DNA from: Segatella paludivivens DSM 17968 = JCM 13650
GTDB taxonomy: Bacteria > Bacteroidota > Bacteroidia > Bacteroidales > Bacteroidaceae
Direction of reading: 5' to 3'
Assembly (NCBI RefSeq): GCF_000373185.1
Contig: NZ_KB890671.1
Coordinates: forward strand, 62,001 to 126,000
Length of the DNA stretch: 64,000 bases
In this document: piece after piece, positions 9,340-17,881 of the stretch
Numbering within the stretch: the first letter of the stretch is position 1
Layout: the number at the start of each line of letters is the position of its first letter
Notes under the pieces: generated by a model
Told to the model about the DNA's origin: nothing
What the model saw: only the letters and a program-made list of their open reading frames with translations
The model's database searches: none
Translations under genes and position numbers: made by a program

Positions 9340-9370
9340 ATACCAATTTCACCTCTTATGATACGAAAAA
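9340..9370 (+). promoter_or_regulatory. Predicted HTCS operator upstream of the GH43 gene
   Basis: The proximal half ATACGAAAAACAC starts at 9361. A degenerate distal half (ATACCAATTTCACC) starts at 9340, exactly 21 bp earlier. The same layout and a similar sequence occur at 10568-10598 and 16271-16301. The proximal half starts 38 bp before the -7 box TAACTTTG at 9399-9406. Two direct half-sites two helical turns apart fit an AraC-type dimer such as the HTCS output domain; this is inference. Confidence 0.55.
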
Positions 9371-9398
9371 CACACCGCTTTGTTATTAATCTTTGTCT

Positions 9399-9406
9399 TA
9401 ACTTTG
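9399..9406 (+). promoter_or_regulatory. -7 box of the GH43 gene
   Basis: TAACTTTG, 20 bp upstream of the ATG at 9427. A TTTG at 9379-9382 is present but with a short 16-bp spacer. The box lies inside a longer open frame that reaches back to 9358, which supports the downstream ATG as the true start. Confidence 0.5.
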
Positions 9407-9426
9407 CAGTCGTTATATTTTTAATT

Positions 9427-10560
9427 ATGAAAACGAAACTAATAATTAGTCTATTTTTACTAGCGCTATTGCCGACACAGATTGTCGCAAAAGGCGCATC
9501 TAAGAAGTTTTATCCGGGTGAAATTTGGAAGGACAACAACGGAGTCCACATCAATGCTCATGGTGGAGGTGTGATAAATTACAACGGTACTTACTATTGG
9601 TTTGGAGAACACAAGTCTGATTCTACAAGCTCTGCAATGGTAGGTGTTACTTGCTATTCTTCAAAAAACCTTGTCGACTGGACCAATCGTGGTGTGGCAC
9701 TTGCCGTATCTGACGATGAAACCAGCGATATTGCCAAAGGATGCATATTGGAACGTCCAAAGGTTGTTTACAACAAGAAGACCCAAAAGTTTGTTATGTG
9801 GTTTCATCTCGAACTAAAGGGTAATGGGTATTCTGCAGCTCGCTATGGTGTGGCAGTAAGTAACAATGTTACCGGACCTTATAAGTACATTCATTCGGGA
9901 CGAGTAAATCCAAATGTCTATCCTATTAATATAATAGGTAAAGATACAGTTGATGTAAATTCTCATTACACCGACATGATGGCATTGAAGTGGTGGACTC
10001 CTGAATGGTATGATGCTATAAAGAAGGGCTTGTTTGTAAAAAGAGACCTTGCAAGCGGACAAATGGCACGTGATCAGACTGTTTTTGTTGATGAAGATGG
10101 AAAGGCTTATCACATCTATTCATCTGAAGACAATTTGACTTTACAGATAGCTGAACTCACCGATGACTACACTGCTCATACTGGTAAATATGCTAGAATG
10201 GCTATTTCTGAAATGAATGAGGCCCCTGCTGTATTTAAGAGAAATGGCGTGTATTGGATGATTACAAGCGGATGTACCGGATGGGCACCAAACAAAGCTA
10301 GATTGTTTACTGCAAATAACATCATGGGACCATGGAAGCAGTTGCCAAATCCATGTGTAGGTAAGGGAGCTGACTTAACATTTGGTGGTCAGAGTACCTA
10401 TGTTCTGAATGTGAACGGAAAATATATTTTTATGGGCGATATATGGAAGCCTGAACATCCAAGTGATGCAAGATATATTTGGTTGCCAATAGAATTCAAG
10501 GAAGGTAAACCAATAATAGAATGGCGTGATAGTTGGAGTCTGTTGGATTTTAATAAATAA
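9427..10560 (+). CDS. GH43 family enzyme (subfamily 24/34-like; exo-beta-1,3-galactosidase possible)
   Basis: 377 residues from the ATG at 9427; the frame upstream to 9358 overlaps operator and promoter and is rejected. A signal peptide spans about residues 1-21 (LLPTQIVAKG). The five-bladed propeller opens with HINAHGGGVINYNGTYYWFG, then GVTCYSS, ILERPKVVYN, FVMWFHLE, ARDQTVFVDEDGKAYHIYSSE, EAPAVFKRNGVYWMITSGCTGW and FGGQSTYV. This pattern fits the GH43 branch that includes exo-beta-1,3-galactosidases, where Glu acts as acid and a Gln replaces the usual Asp base. Substrate is inference. It opens the locus with susC, susD, GH16 and HTCS. Confidence 0.8.
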   Translation: MKTKLIISLFLLALLPTQIVAKGASKKFYPGEIWKDNNGVHINAHGGGVINYNGTYYWFGEHKSDSTSSAMVGVTCYSSKNLVDWTNRGVALAVSDDETSDIAKGCILERPKVVYNKKTQKFVMWFHLELKGNGYSAARYGVAVSNNVTGPYKYIHSGRVNPNVYPINIIGKDTVDVNSHYTDMMALKWWTPEWYDAIKKGLFVKRDLASGQMARDQTVFVDEDGKAYHIYSSEDNLTLQIAELTDDYTAHTGKYARMAISEMNEAPAVFKRNGVYWMITSGCTGWAPNKARLFTANNIMGPWKQLPNPCVGKGADLTFGGQSTYVLNVNGKYIFMGDIWKPEHPSDARYIWLPIEFKEGKPIIEWRDSWSLLDFNK

Positions 10561-10567
10561 TAAGGAA

Positions 10568-10598
10568 TTACGAAAAACACCCCTGCTTTTACGAAAAT
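10568..10598 (+). promoter_or_regulatory. Predicted HTCS operator upstream of susC
   Basis: Two direct half-sites TTACGAAAA start at 10568 and 10589, 21 bp apart, joined by the spacer ACACCCCTGCTT. The proximal half starts 38 bp before the -7-like box CATATTTG at 10627-10634. It has the same spacing and nearly the same sequence as the site upstream of GH16. Confidence 0.6.
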
Positions 10599-10626
10599 AA
10601 TACCTTATACATTAAAATATTTTTAG

Positions 10627-10634
10627 CATATTTG
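10627..10634 (+). promoter_or_regulatory. -7-like box of susC
   Basis: CATATTTG deviates from TAnnTTTG at its first base, and no -33 TTTG is seen. Together with the operator just upstream this suggests an activator-dependent promoter. The leader to the ATG at 10696 is about 55 nt. Confidence 0.4.
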
Positions 10635-10695
10635 CAGAACGAAAACATTTTATAACAATAATCTATCTAATAATTAAAACTTAAATGTACGTTTT

Positions 10696-13600
10696 ATGAG
10701 TAATAATCTAAAGCATTTCTCTGGAAAACATTTGCTGTTTTCTACGGTTTTAGTTTCAGCTTTTACTGTCGGCTTTCCACTTGTTTCAAGAGCAGGTGTA
10801 GACGCAGTCAATGCTGTTCAACAGTCTGACGTCGTTAAAGGACATGTTCTTGATCCCAAGGGCGAGCCTGTTATCGGTGCCACTGTGAAAGTTAAAGGTG
10901 CCAAGTCTGGAGTAATTACTGATGTTGATGGTAATTTCGTCTTGACAGGAGTAAGTGGTGGCGAACTTGAAATCTCTTATATTGGTTACGTGACACAATT
11001 TGTCAGTTCCAAGAAAGGAGCCCCTTTGAATGTAGTCTTAAAAGAAGATTCTAAAGTTCTTGATGAAGTTGTTGTCGTTGGATTTGGTACACAGAAAAAG
11101 CTAGATCTAACAGGTGCAGTAAGTGTTGTCACGGGTGATGAAATAGCTGCACGCCCTGTACAAAATGCAACTCAGGCGCTTCAGGGCCTTATCCCTGGTT
11201 TGCAAATCTCTTCTAACAGTGGAACCTTGGATGCCACTCCTAATATTAATGTTCGTGGAACAGGAACTATAGGTGAAGGTTCTAGTGGTTCTCCATTAAT
11301 ATTGATTGATGGTATGGAAGGTGATTTAAATACTGTAAATCCTCAGGATATAGAAAGCATTTCTGTACTTAAAGATGCTGCTGCTTCATCTATTTATGGT
11401 TCTCGTGCTCCTTTTGGTGTAATACTCGTTACTACCAAAAAAGGTGGTGCTGGCAAAGTAGTCGTAAACTATAATAATAGTTTTAGATGGAGCTCTTTGA
11501 TTCATGGAAAACACATGATGAATTCTGTGGATTTCGCATCATGGATGAACGATGCCGATTATAATAGTGGTAATGGTGTCTTCTTTGATAATGACAGAAT
11601 GAAACAGATCGTTGCGTATCATAATGCAACACCAAATGGTCCTGGACAGCGTATTACAGCTGATGGTCAGAAATTATATGCAATAGGTACTAATGGTACT
11701 TCATGGCAGGATGGATATGGTTATGGTGTTGACGATGTTGATTGGTATGATGTTGTTTATAAAAATACAGCATTCTCTCAGGAACATAATGCAAGCGTAA
11801 ATGGTGGTAATCAGAGCTTTAATTATTATACTTCTATAAACTATTTGGATAATGGTGGTTTTATGAAGATGAGTCCTGATAGTTACAAACGCTATAATGG
11901 AACTGCTAAAATTAATGCAGAATTGGCAAAATGGATTACAATGAGTTATTCAATGCGCTTTACTCGTACAGACTACAAACGCCCTTCTGCATTGACAAAT
12001 GGTTTGTATAGTGACATGGCACGACAGGGATGGCCAGTATTACCATTATATGATCGTAATGGATATTATTATTCTTCACCATCTCCAGCTTTAGCCTTGG
12101 CAACAGGTGGAAATGATAATACTCAAGAGGATACTCAATATCATCAGTTAGGTTTTAAGCTAGAGCCAATAAAAAACTGGATTACGCATGTTGATTTTAA
12201 TTACAGAATAATGAATGCCGATCGTCATTGGGATTCTCAGCAGACATATAATCACGATGTTTCTGGTCAACCTGTAATCTACAATACAAGTTCAAATGTG
12301 CATGAAGATCTTAAAAAGGAAAACTATCTTAACTTCCAGGCTTATACTGAATATTCAATGAGCATAGCCGAAAAGCATAATCTACATATATTGGGTGGTT
12401 TCCAGACAGAACAGCTTAAACAGACTGTTTTCGGATTGCAGCGTGATGGTATTTTGGATCCTAGCAAACCAGAAGTTGACTTGACATCAGGACTTAGCTA
12501 TACAGGTACTGCTGTAACTCCAAGTACTAATGGTGCTCGTAACCAATGGCAGACAGCTGGATTCTTCGGACGCTTTAACTACAACTATGATGAGCGTTAT
12601 CTTTTAGAGGCAAACCTTAGATATGATGGAACATCACGTTTCCGTACTGATAATATGTGGAAGTTGTTCCCTTCTGTATCTATGGGTTGGAATATTGCCA
12701 GAGAAAAATTCTTTGAGTCACTATCAAAGAATATTAATACTTTGAAATTAAGAGCTTCTTATGGTTCTTTGGGTAACCAGAATACTGATAATTGGTATCA
12801 AACATACCAAACGATAACATATTCTCCTTTTACAGGAACTTACTTGCAGAACGGCACAAACACAAATATAACAAGTGCACCTGGTCTTGTTTCTACTTCT
12901 TTAGGTTGGGAAACTGTTGAAAGTTATAATGTTGGTCTTGATTTCGGAGCTTTTAATAATAGATTAACAGGTAGCTTTGACTACTATGTTCGAAATACAA
13001 AGAATATGATTGGTAGTGCTCCTGAATTACCTTCTATTCTTGGTACTAGCGTGCCAAAAACTAATAATACCGACTTACGTACAAACGGTTGGGAATTGCA
13101 GGTTAGTTGGCGTGACGTTTTGCAAAATGGTTTAGCTTATGGTGTAACAGTTAACTTGTCGGATGCAAGAACAAAGATTACTCGTTATCCTAATAACCCT
13201 ACAAATTCTATTGATACTTATATTGCTGGTCGTTATATGAACGAGATATGGGGTTATGAGACACAAGGTATTGCAAAGAGCCAGAGTGAGATGGATGCTC
13301 ATTTAGCTGTAGCTGATCAAAGCTCAATAGGTAGCAATTGGGGTGCAGGTGATATTATGTACAAGGACTTGAATGGTGATAAGTTAGTAACTTCTGGTGC
13401 GCGTACACTTGCTGATCATGGAGACTTGAAAGTTATCGGAAATAGTACACCTCGTTATTTAGTAGGTTTAAATTTGAATGCAAGTTGGAAGGGTTTCGAT
13501 ATTAGTGCATTCTTCCAGGGTGTATTGAAGCGTGATTCTTGGGTAGGTAGTTCTTGGAACGGTCTTGAATATATGTTTGGAGCTACAGGCAGTGGACGCT

Positions 13601-13995
13601 GGTGGTGCTCTGGCATAACAGGAGTATCAGATTATTATCGTGATGCAAGTTCTTGGTCAGTTGCTAATGGATATCAAAGCGAAAATACAGATGCTTTCCT
13701 TCCTAGACCAACTTGGAGTGACAAGAATGTTCAGTGTCAAAGTCGTTATTTAGTGAATGCAGCCTACATGCGTTTAAAGAATTTGCAGATTGGTTATTCT
13801 TTACCAAAGGCTTTGGTTTCAAATTGGGGAATAACAAATTTGCGTGTATTCTTCTCAGCTGAGAATTTGTTTACTATAACTAGTGTTCCTAATCAATATG
13901 ATCCTGAGACAATTGGTTATGATAATAGCGGTAATAAAAATAATGGATACCCATTATCAAAGACTGTAGCTTTTGGACTTAATGTAACATTCTAA
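10696..13995 (+). CDS. SusC/RagA-family TonB-dependent glycan transporter
   Basis: 1099 residues, typical of SusC. Order: signal region (about 1-33), a carboxypeptidase-regulatory-like domain (VKGHVLDPKGEPVIGATVKVKG, about 48-115), TonB-box and plug region beginning VLDEVVVVGFGTQKKLDLTGAV, the RagA motif VNPQDIESISVLKDAAASSIYGSRAPFGVILVTTKKG, then a 22-strand barrel ending in FGLNVTF. It imports oligosaccharides across the outer membrane with the SusD lid encoded 12 bp downstream. Regulation is likely by the HTCS at 19456 through the operator at 10568. Confidence 0.96.
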   Translation: MSNNLKHFSGKHLLFSTVLVSAFTVGFPLVSRAGVDAVNAVQQSDVVKGHVLDPKGEPVIGATVKVKGAKSGVITDVDGNFVLTGVSGGELEISYIGYVTQFVSSKKGAPLNVVLKEDSKVLDEVVVVGFGTQKKLDLTGAVSVVTGDEIAARPVQNATQALQGLIPGLQISSNSGTLDATPNINVRGTGTIGEGSSGSPLILIDGMEGDLNTVNPQDIESISVLKDAAASSIYGSRAPFGVILVTTKKGGAGKVVVNYNNSFRWSSLIHGKHMMNSVDFASWMNDADYNSGNGVFFDNDRMKQIVAYHNATPNGPGQRITADGQKLYAIGTNGTSWQDGYGYGVDDVDWYDVVYKNTAFSQEHNASVNGGNQSFNYYTSINYLDNGGFMKMSPDSYKRYNGTAKINAELAKWITMSYSMRFTRTDYKRPSALTNGLYSDMARQGWPVLPLYDRNGYYYSSPSPALALATGGNDNTQEDTQYHQLGFKLEPIKNWITHVDFNYRIMNADRHWDSQQTYNHDVSGQPVIYNTSSNVHEDLKKENYLNFQAYTEYSMSIAEKHNLHILGGFQTEQLKQTVFGLQRDGILDPSKPEVDLTSGLSYTGTAVTPSTNGARNQWQTAGFFGRFNYNYDERYLLEANLRYDGTSRFRTDNMWKLFPSVSMGWNIAREKFFESLSKNINTLKLRASYGSLGNQNTDNWYQTYQTITYSPFTGTYLQNGTNTNITSAPGLVSTSLGWETVESYNVGLDFGAFNNRLTGSFDYYVRNTKNMIGSAPELPSILGTSVPKTNNTDLRTNGWELQVSWRDVLQNGLAYGVTVNLSDARTKITRYPNNPTNSIDTYIAGRYMNEIWGYETQGIAKSQSEMDAHLAVADQSSIGSNWGAGDIMYKDLNGDKLVTSGARTLADHGDLKVIGNSTPRYLVGLNLNASWKGFDISAFFQGVLKRDSWVGSSWNGLEYMFGATGSGRWWCSGITGVSDYYRDASSWSVANGYQSENTDAFLPRPTWSDKNVQCQSRYLVNAAYMRLKNLQIGYSLPKALVSNWGITNLRVFFSAENLFTITSVPNQYDPETIGYDNSGNKNNGYPLSKTVAFGLNVTF

Positions 13996-14007
13996 AATAA
14001 TAAAGAT

Positions 14008-16014
14008 ATGAAACTATATAAAATTCACATACTAGCACTGGCAATGTCGGTAGGACTTGTTTCTTGTAATGATTATCTAAAGCAAGATCCACCTTCTTAT
14101 CTTACTCCTGAAAGTTTTTATAGTACGGAGTCTCAGGTTCAAGCAGTTGCTAACCAATTCTATCAAGATGTTCTTCCTGGACATGGAGGATGGAATTATG
14201 GAACTTATACCAATGATAATAATACTGATAATCAGACATCTTGGTCTCCAGATAATAAATTTGGAACAGGGTTGTATAAGACAAGTAATACGAATGGTGA
14301 CTGGTCTTGGTCTAACATCAGAAACATAAATTATCAATTAAATCAGATATTAACTAAGTATAAAGTAGGAGGTATTAGTGGCTCTGATGTAAATATTCGT
14401 CAGTATATTGGTGAAATATATTTTATGAGAGCTTATTGCTATTTTGATTTATTGAAGAAATTTGGCGACCTTCCTATTATTACAGCACCTTTGGCTGATA
14501 ATGAGGCTATTCTTGTTGCAGCTGACAAACGTCAACCATGTAATGAGGTTGCTCGTTTTATAGTCAGTGATCTTGACTCGGCTGTAACTTATATGAAAGA
14601 AGACTTTGAATCTAAGCATACAAGAGTTTCTACAGATGCTGCATTGCTGTTTAAATCTAGAGTAGCTTTGTTTGAAGGTTCATGGTTGACAAACTTTGCT
14701 GGAACTCCTTTCGTTCCACAGGGAACAGGCTGGCCTGGAGCTACAAAAGATTATAATAAAAATTATGCGTATCCTTCTGGCTCTATAGATAAAGAGGCGC
14801 AGTATTTCTTTAAGTTGGCTGCTGATGCATCAGAACAGGTTGCTGAAAAGTATAAGAACCAGTTGGTTACCAATACAGGAAAGATACCTCAGTCATTATC
14901 CGATGCTAATAATCCATACTTCAATATATGGGGTACAACTGACTGTTCAAACACACCAGAGGTTTTACTTTGGAGACAGTATAGTACTTCTTTGAGTGTC
15001 AATAATGATGTAGAGGTTGCTGTGGAGGCTGGAGATATAGGTACTGGTTTCACTCGCAGCTTGATAGAAGGTTACTTGATGAAAGATGGTAAACCTATTT
15101 ATGCATCTGATTATCAATATTGTGACACATCGTTGACACAAGTTGCTACAAACCGCGATCCTCGTCTTACAATCTTCCTTAAGGTGCCAGGACAGATCAA
15201 CTGTTTTAAAAACATGAATTCTTCTGAGGATCATTACGTTCAAGTTGAGCCAGTGCCTAATATTAAAAGTAAAACAAGTGAGACTGGTTACGTAACTGGT
15301 TACACAATTCGTAAGGGTGGTACTTTTGATAGATTATTATGTGGTAATGGTAAAAGTTATAATGCATGTGAGATATTCCGTGCAACAGAAGCTTTACTTA
15401 ATTACATGGAAGCAGAGTATATGCTTACTAATGATTTGAGTTCTGGTAGAATATTGGAGTATTGGAAAATCGTTCGTCAAAAAGCTGGATTCTCTGGCGC
15501 GGCTATTGATCCTACTGTAACAATTCAAGCTACTGATATGAGTAAGGAAACACAGGATTGGGGCGCTTATACTGCCGGTTCACTATTAACAGATAAGGTT
15601 CTCTATAATATACGTCGTGAGCGTCGCAGTGAACTTCTTGCAGAAGGACTCCGCGGTATGGATTTGGAACGTTGGCGTTCTTATGATCAATTGATGACTA
15701 CTCCTTGCCATGTTGAAGGCTTCCACTTGTGGAATACTCCTATGCAAGGTTGGTACACTGGTCTAAAGGGTGACGGTTCTTCAAGTTCAAATGTATCTTC
15801 TCCAACTTTGAGTGAATACTACAGACCATTGGAGGTCGTTATGGCTAACAATAACTTTAAGAATGGATTAACATGGCACATGGCTCATTATCTTGAACCA
15901 TTGCCTATACGCCAGTTCTTGCTTACTGCATCAGACCATGCGTCAATAGATCAGTCTCCGTTGTATCAGAATCCATATTGGCCTACAACAACTGATCAAC
16001 CTGCCGAAAAATAG
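14008..16014 (+). CDS. SusD/RagB-family surface glycan-binding lipoprotein
   Basis: 668 residues, within the SusD range. A lipoprotein signal has the lipobox LVSC with Cys20. Next comes SusD-like N-terminal TPR text (DYLKQDPPSYLTPESFY) and IRQYIGEIYFMRAYCYFDLLKKFGDLPIITAPL, the best-conserved SusD block. The C-terminal VLYNIRRERRSELLAEGLRGMDLERWRSYDQL is the usual RagB ending motif. It forms the lid on the SusC barrel. Being paired with GH43 and GH16 enzymes suggests a beta-1,3-linked galactan or glucan as ligand, but the binding residues cannot be assigned by eye. Confidence 0.95.
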   Translation: MKLYKIHILALAMSVGLVSCNDYLKQDPPSYLTPESFYSTESQVQAVANQFYQDVLPGHGGWNYGTYTNDNNTDNQTSWSPDNKFGTGLYKTSNTNGDWSWSNIRNINYQLNQILTKYKVGGISGSDVNIRQYIGEIYFMRAYCYFDLLKKFGDLPIITAPLADNEAILVAADKRQPCNEVARFIVSDLDSAVTYMKEDFESKHTRVSTDAALLFKSRVALFEGSWLTNFAGTPFVPQGTGWPGATKDYNKNYAYPSGSIDKEAQYFFKLAADASEQVAEKYKNQLVTNTGKIPQSLSDANNPYFNIWGTTDCSNTPEVLLWRQYSTSLSVNNDVEVAVEAGDIGTGFTRSLIEGYLMKDGKPIYASDYQYCDTSLTQVATNRDPRLTIFLKVPGQINCFKNMNSSEDHYVQVEPVPNIKSKTSETGYVTGYTIRKGGTFDRLLCGNGKSYNACEIFRATEALLNYMEAEYMLTNDLSSGRILEYWKIVRQKAGFSGAAIDPTVTIQATDMSKETQDWGAYTAGSLLTDKVLYNIRRERRSELLAEGLRGMDLERWRSYDQLMTTPCHVEGFHLWNTPMQGWYTGLKGDGSSSSNVSSPTLSEYYRPLEVVMANNNFKNGLTWHMAHYLEPLPIRQFLLTASDHASIDQSPLYQNPYWPTTTDQPAEK

Positions 16015-16044
16015 GCTTTGTTATATAGGATTATAGTTAACATT

Positions 16045-16082
16045 GGAGTCAGTCAAAAAATATTTTGGCTGGCTCCTTATTT
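16045..16082 (+). terminator. Terminator-like hairpin after susD
   Basis: A 14-bp stem with two G-T wobbles, GGAGTCAGTCAAAA 16045-16058 pairing with TTTTGGCTGGCTCC 16063-16076, then a T-rich tail. It separates susCD transcription from GH16. Confidence 0.7.
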
Positions 16083-16188
16083 TATATTCTCCTTATTATT
16101 CGTAAATAAAAAATAAGTATTCGTTAATAATCTTATTTTCAACATTGTTATACTATAAATTATTATTACCTTAGCAGCAAGAAGAATT

Positions 16189-16262
16189 ACAATGGTGTTT
16201 AACGACGTCAAGCCAATGATAAAATGGCGTGATAGTTGGAGTTTATAGGATTTTAATAAATA
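16189..16262 (+). pseudogene. Remnant of a second GH43 gene (3' end)
   Basis: The reading PMIKWRDSWSL-stop-DFNK matches the end of the intact GH43 protein (PIIEWRDSWSLLDFNK, 10510-10560) with an in-frame TAG in place of a Leu codon. Identity continues past the stop into the non-coding tail and operator (10561-10600 versus 16262-16304). It is therefore a duplicated segment whose coding part has decayed while the regulatory part has been kept. Confidence 0.75.
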
Positions 16263-16270
16263 ATAAGAAA

Positions 16271-16301
16271 TTACGAAACACCCCCTGCTTTTTACGAAAA
16301 T
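16271..16301 (+). promoter_or_regulatory. Predicted HTCS operator upstream of the GH16 gene
   Basis: Half-sites TTACGAAAC (16271) and TTACGAAAA (16292) are again 21 bp apart, with the spacer ACCCCCTGC between them. The proximal half starts 37 bp before the -7 box TAATTTTG at 16329-16336. Confidence 0.6.
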
Positions 16302-16328
16302 AAGTCTAAGAAAAGGAAGGTTTTTGTG

Positions 16329-16336
16329 TAATTTTG
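16329..16336 (+). promoter_or_regulatory. -7 box of the GH16 gene
   Basis: TAATTTTG fits TAnnTTTG. No -33 TTTG is present at 19-21 bp upstream, where the operator lies instead. Confidence 0.5.
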
Positions 16337-16512
16337 CATAATCTTAATGTACTCAAAAATATTAATGATCATGTATAATTTAAACCTATCACCTTGAGGA
16401 TCTTTCTGTTTTGGGAAATCTAATTACGAAAACCAATACCGATGATAATTTTATATGTTTATAGAAAGATTAATAACTATCAGTTAATCCAATGTAAATT
16501 ATTAATAATTTA

Positions 16513-17568
16513 ATGTCAATAATTAATATGAATAATGATTTTAGAAATAGCACAACTTGTTCATTCATATTTGTCGCGATTAGTCTGATTTCGCCTTTCT
16601 CAATAAAAGCTAAGGCTGTTGTCTCTTCTAATATCAATGCCGTGAAACAGCATCAGACGTTAGATGTAGCAAGTTCTGTTGCTGTGTTAATGCCTCCTGA
16701 TGCTTACAGCACAGTGATGCAAGACCCAACAAAACCAGACGAGACAACTCCAAAACAGCAATTCAATGGAAAGACTCTTGTTTGGAATGATGAGTTCAAC
16801 GGAACAGGAAAGCCAGATGCCAGTAAATGGTCTTTTGAAAATGGATTTCAGCGCAATCACGAAGATCAGTGGTATCAGGCAGATAATGCTTATCTTGATG
16901 GTAAAGGGGCTTTGCTCCTTGAAGCCAGAAAAGAAAGAGTAATCAATCCTAATTATCAGTCAGGAAGTTCTGATTGGAAGCAAAATAGACAGTATGCTGA
17001 ATACACAAGTGCTTCAATGCAAAGCAAATACATCTACAAATATGGTACTGTGCTTGTGCGTGCAAAGATTCCTACAGCAAGTGGCTCTTGGCCTGCTATC
17101 TGGCAAGTCGGCAATACTTGGGAATGGCCTCTTGGCGGTGAGATTGATATTTTGGAGTCTTATCCTTCTGGTGGAGCTCCTGCTATTCATGCTAACTATT
17201 GCTGGGGTTCAGATAAGAGATGGAGTGGCAACTGGCAGTCTAAAGTTGTGCCAATGGATAATTATATAAGCAAGGATAAGGACTGGGCTTCAAAATATCA
17301 CATCTGGCGTTTGGATTGGACCAGTGATAGCTTGAAAATTTATATTGATGATGAATTGATCAATGAAATAAGCACATCTAAAACTGTAAATGGTAATGGT
17401 GGCGGTGCACCAAGTGGTGGCGGAATGAATCCGTTTAGCAATACGGTTGCAGACTTTGGCGATCTTATTTGGTTGAATCTTGCTTTAGGTGGAGATAATG
17501 GCGGAAGCATTGATAATAGTGCTTTCCCTATGAAATACTACATTGATTATGTGCGTGTTTATCAATAA
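16513..17568 (+). CDS. GH16 family endo-beta-glycanase
   Basis: 351 residues. An export signal covers about residues 1-37, followed by a polar linker (PTKPDETTPKQ) and the GH16 jelly roll from about residue 80 (LVWNDEFNGTGKPDASKW). The catalytic signature GGEIDILES is intact: nucleophile Glu210, Asp212, acid/base Glu215. Substrate-cleft text includes SKYIYKYGTVLVRAKIPTA and WPAIWQVG. A Gly-rich loop near residues 296-308 (NGNGGGAPSGGGMNP) is unusual. GH16 members cut beta-1,3 or mixed-linkage glucans or beta-galactans; which one cannot be told. The start may be the first ATG or the second, five codons later. Confidence 0.9.
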   Translation: MSIINMNNDFRNSTTCSFIFVAISLISPFSIKAKAVVSSNINAVKQHQTLDVASSVAVLMPPDAYSTVMQDPTKPDETTPKQQFNGKTLVWNDEFNGTGKPDASKWSFENGFQRNHEDQWYQADNAYLDGKGALLLEARKERVINPNYQSGSSDWKQNRQYAEYTSASMQSKYIYKYGTVLVRAKIPTASGSWPAIWQVGNTWEWPLGGEIDILESYPSGGAPAIHANYCWGSDKRWSGNWQSKVVPMDNYISKDKDWASKYHIWRLDWTSDSLKIYIDDELINEISTSKTVNGNGGGAPSGGGMNPFSNTVADFGDLIWLNLALGGDNGGSIDNSAFPMKYYIDYVRVYQ

Positions 17569-17607
17569 AGATATTATTCTCAATAGGACTATATAGATTT
17601 AATGTTT

Positions 17608-17643
17608 GGTCGATTCTCAGTTTAATTGAGAATCGACCTTTTT
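17608..17643 (+). terminator. Intrinsic terminator of the GH16 gene
   Basis: A perfect 12-bp stem GGTCGATTCTCA (17608-17619) with 17627-17638, a 7-nt loop and TTTTT. A degenerate copy of the same neighbourhood occurs near 19340-19380. Confidence 0.85.
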
Positions 17644-17653
17644 AAATTTCGTT

Positions 17654-17851
17654 TTATTCTTGTATGGATTGTTTTTTCAGTCTGTAAGCATAATAGAATG
17701 AAGTAAAACAAATAAATATCTTAATCCAAAATATGATAGTATGGTAATCATAATCGCTGAAAAACAACGTTTGTACAAGTACGCCTAGGGCACCAAAATA
17801 CAAAAAAGAACGAAAATACTTCTTTCTAATTACTGTAATTTTCTTATTCAT
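17654..17851 (-). CDS. Small two-helix membrane protein, unknown function
   Basis: 65 residues with a basic N-terminus (MNKKITVIRKKYFRS) and two hydrophobic segments (about 15-31 and 38-55) that end in a basic and Gln-rich tail. I do not recognise a family. It starts 30 bp after the stop of the TraB/GumN-type gene on the same strand, so the two are probably co-transcribed, against the direction of the surrounding glycan locus. Confidence 0.5.
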   Translation of the reverse strand: MNKKITVIRKKYFRSFLYFGALGVLVQTLFFSDYDYHTIIFWIKIFICFTSFYYAYRLKKQSIQE

Positions 17852-17881
17852 TATAAATCGTTTTTAAATTTATTCTTTTCA

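Larger units (their letters stand above)
16015..16512 (+). other. Intergenic region susD-GH16
   Basis: This gap of about 500 bp holds the susD terminator (16045-16082), a decayed GH43 3' end (16189-16262), an HTCS-type operator (16271-16301), a -7 box (16329-16336) and one further isolated TTACGAAAA half-site at 16424. The GH16 leader is therefore long, about 175 nt, with no evident open frame in it. Confidence 0.7.

Noticed and set aside
9358..9426. Upstream extension of the GH43 gene to 9358
   Set aside because: It overlaps the predicted operator and the -7 box; the ATG at 9427 begins a standard signal peptide.
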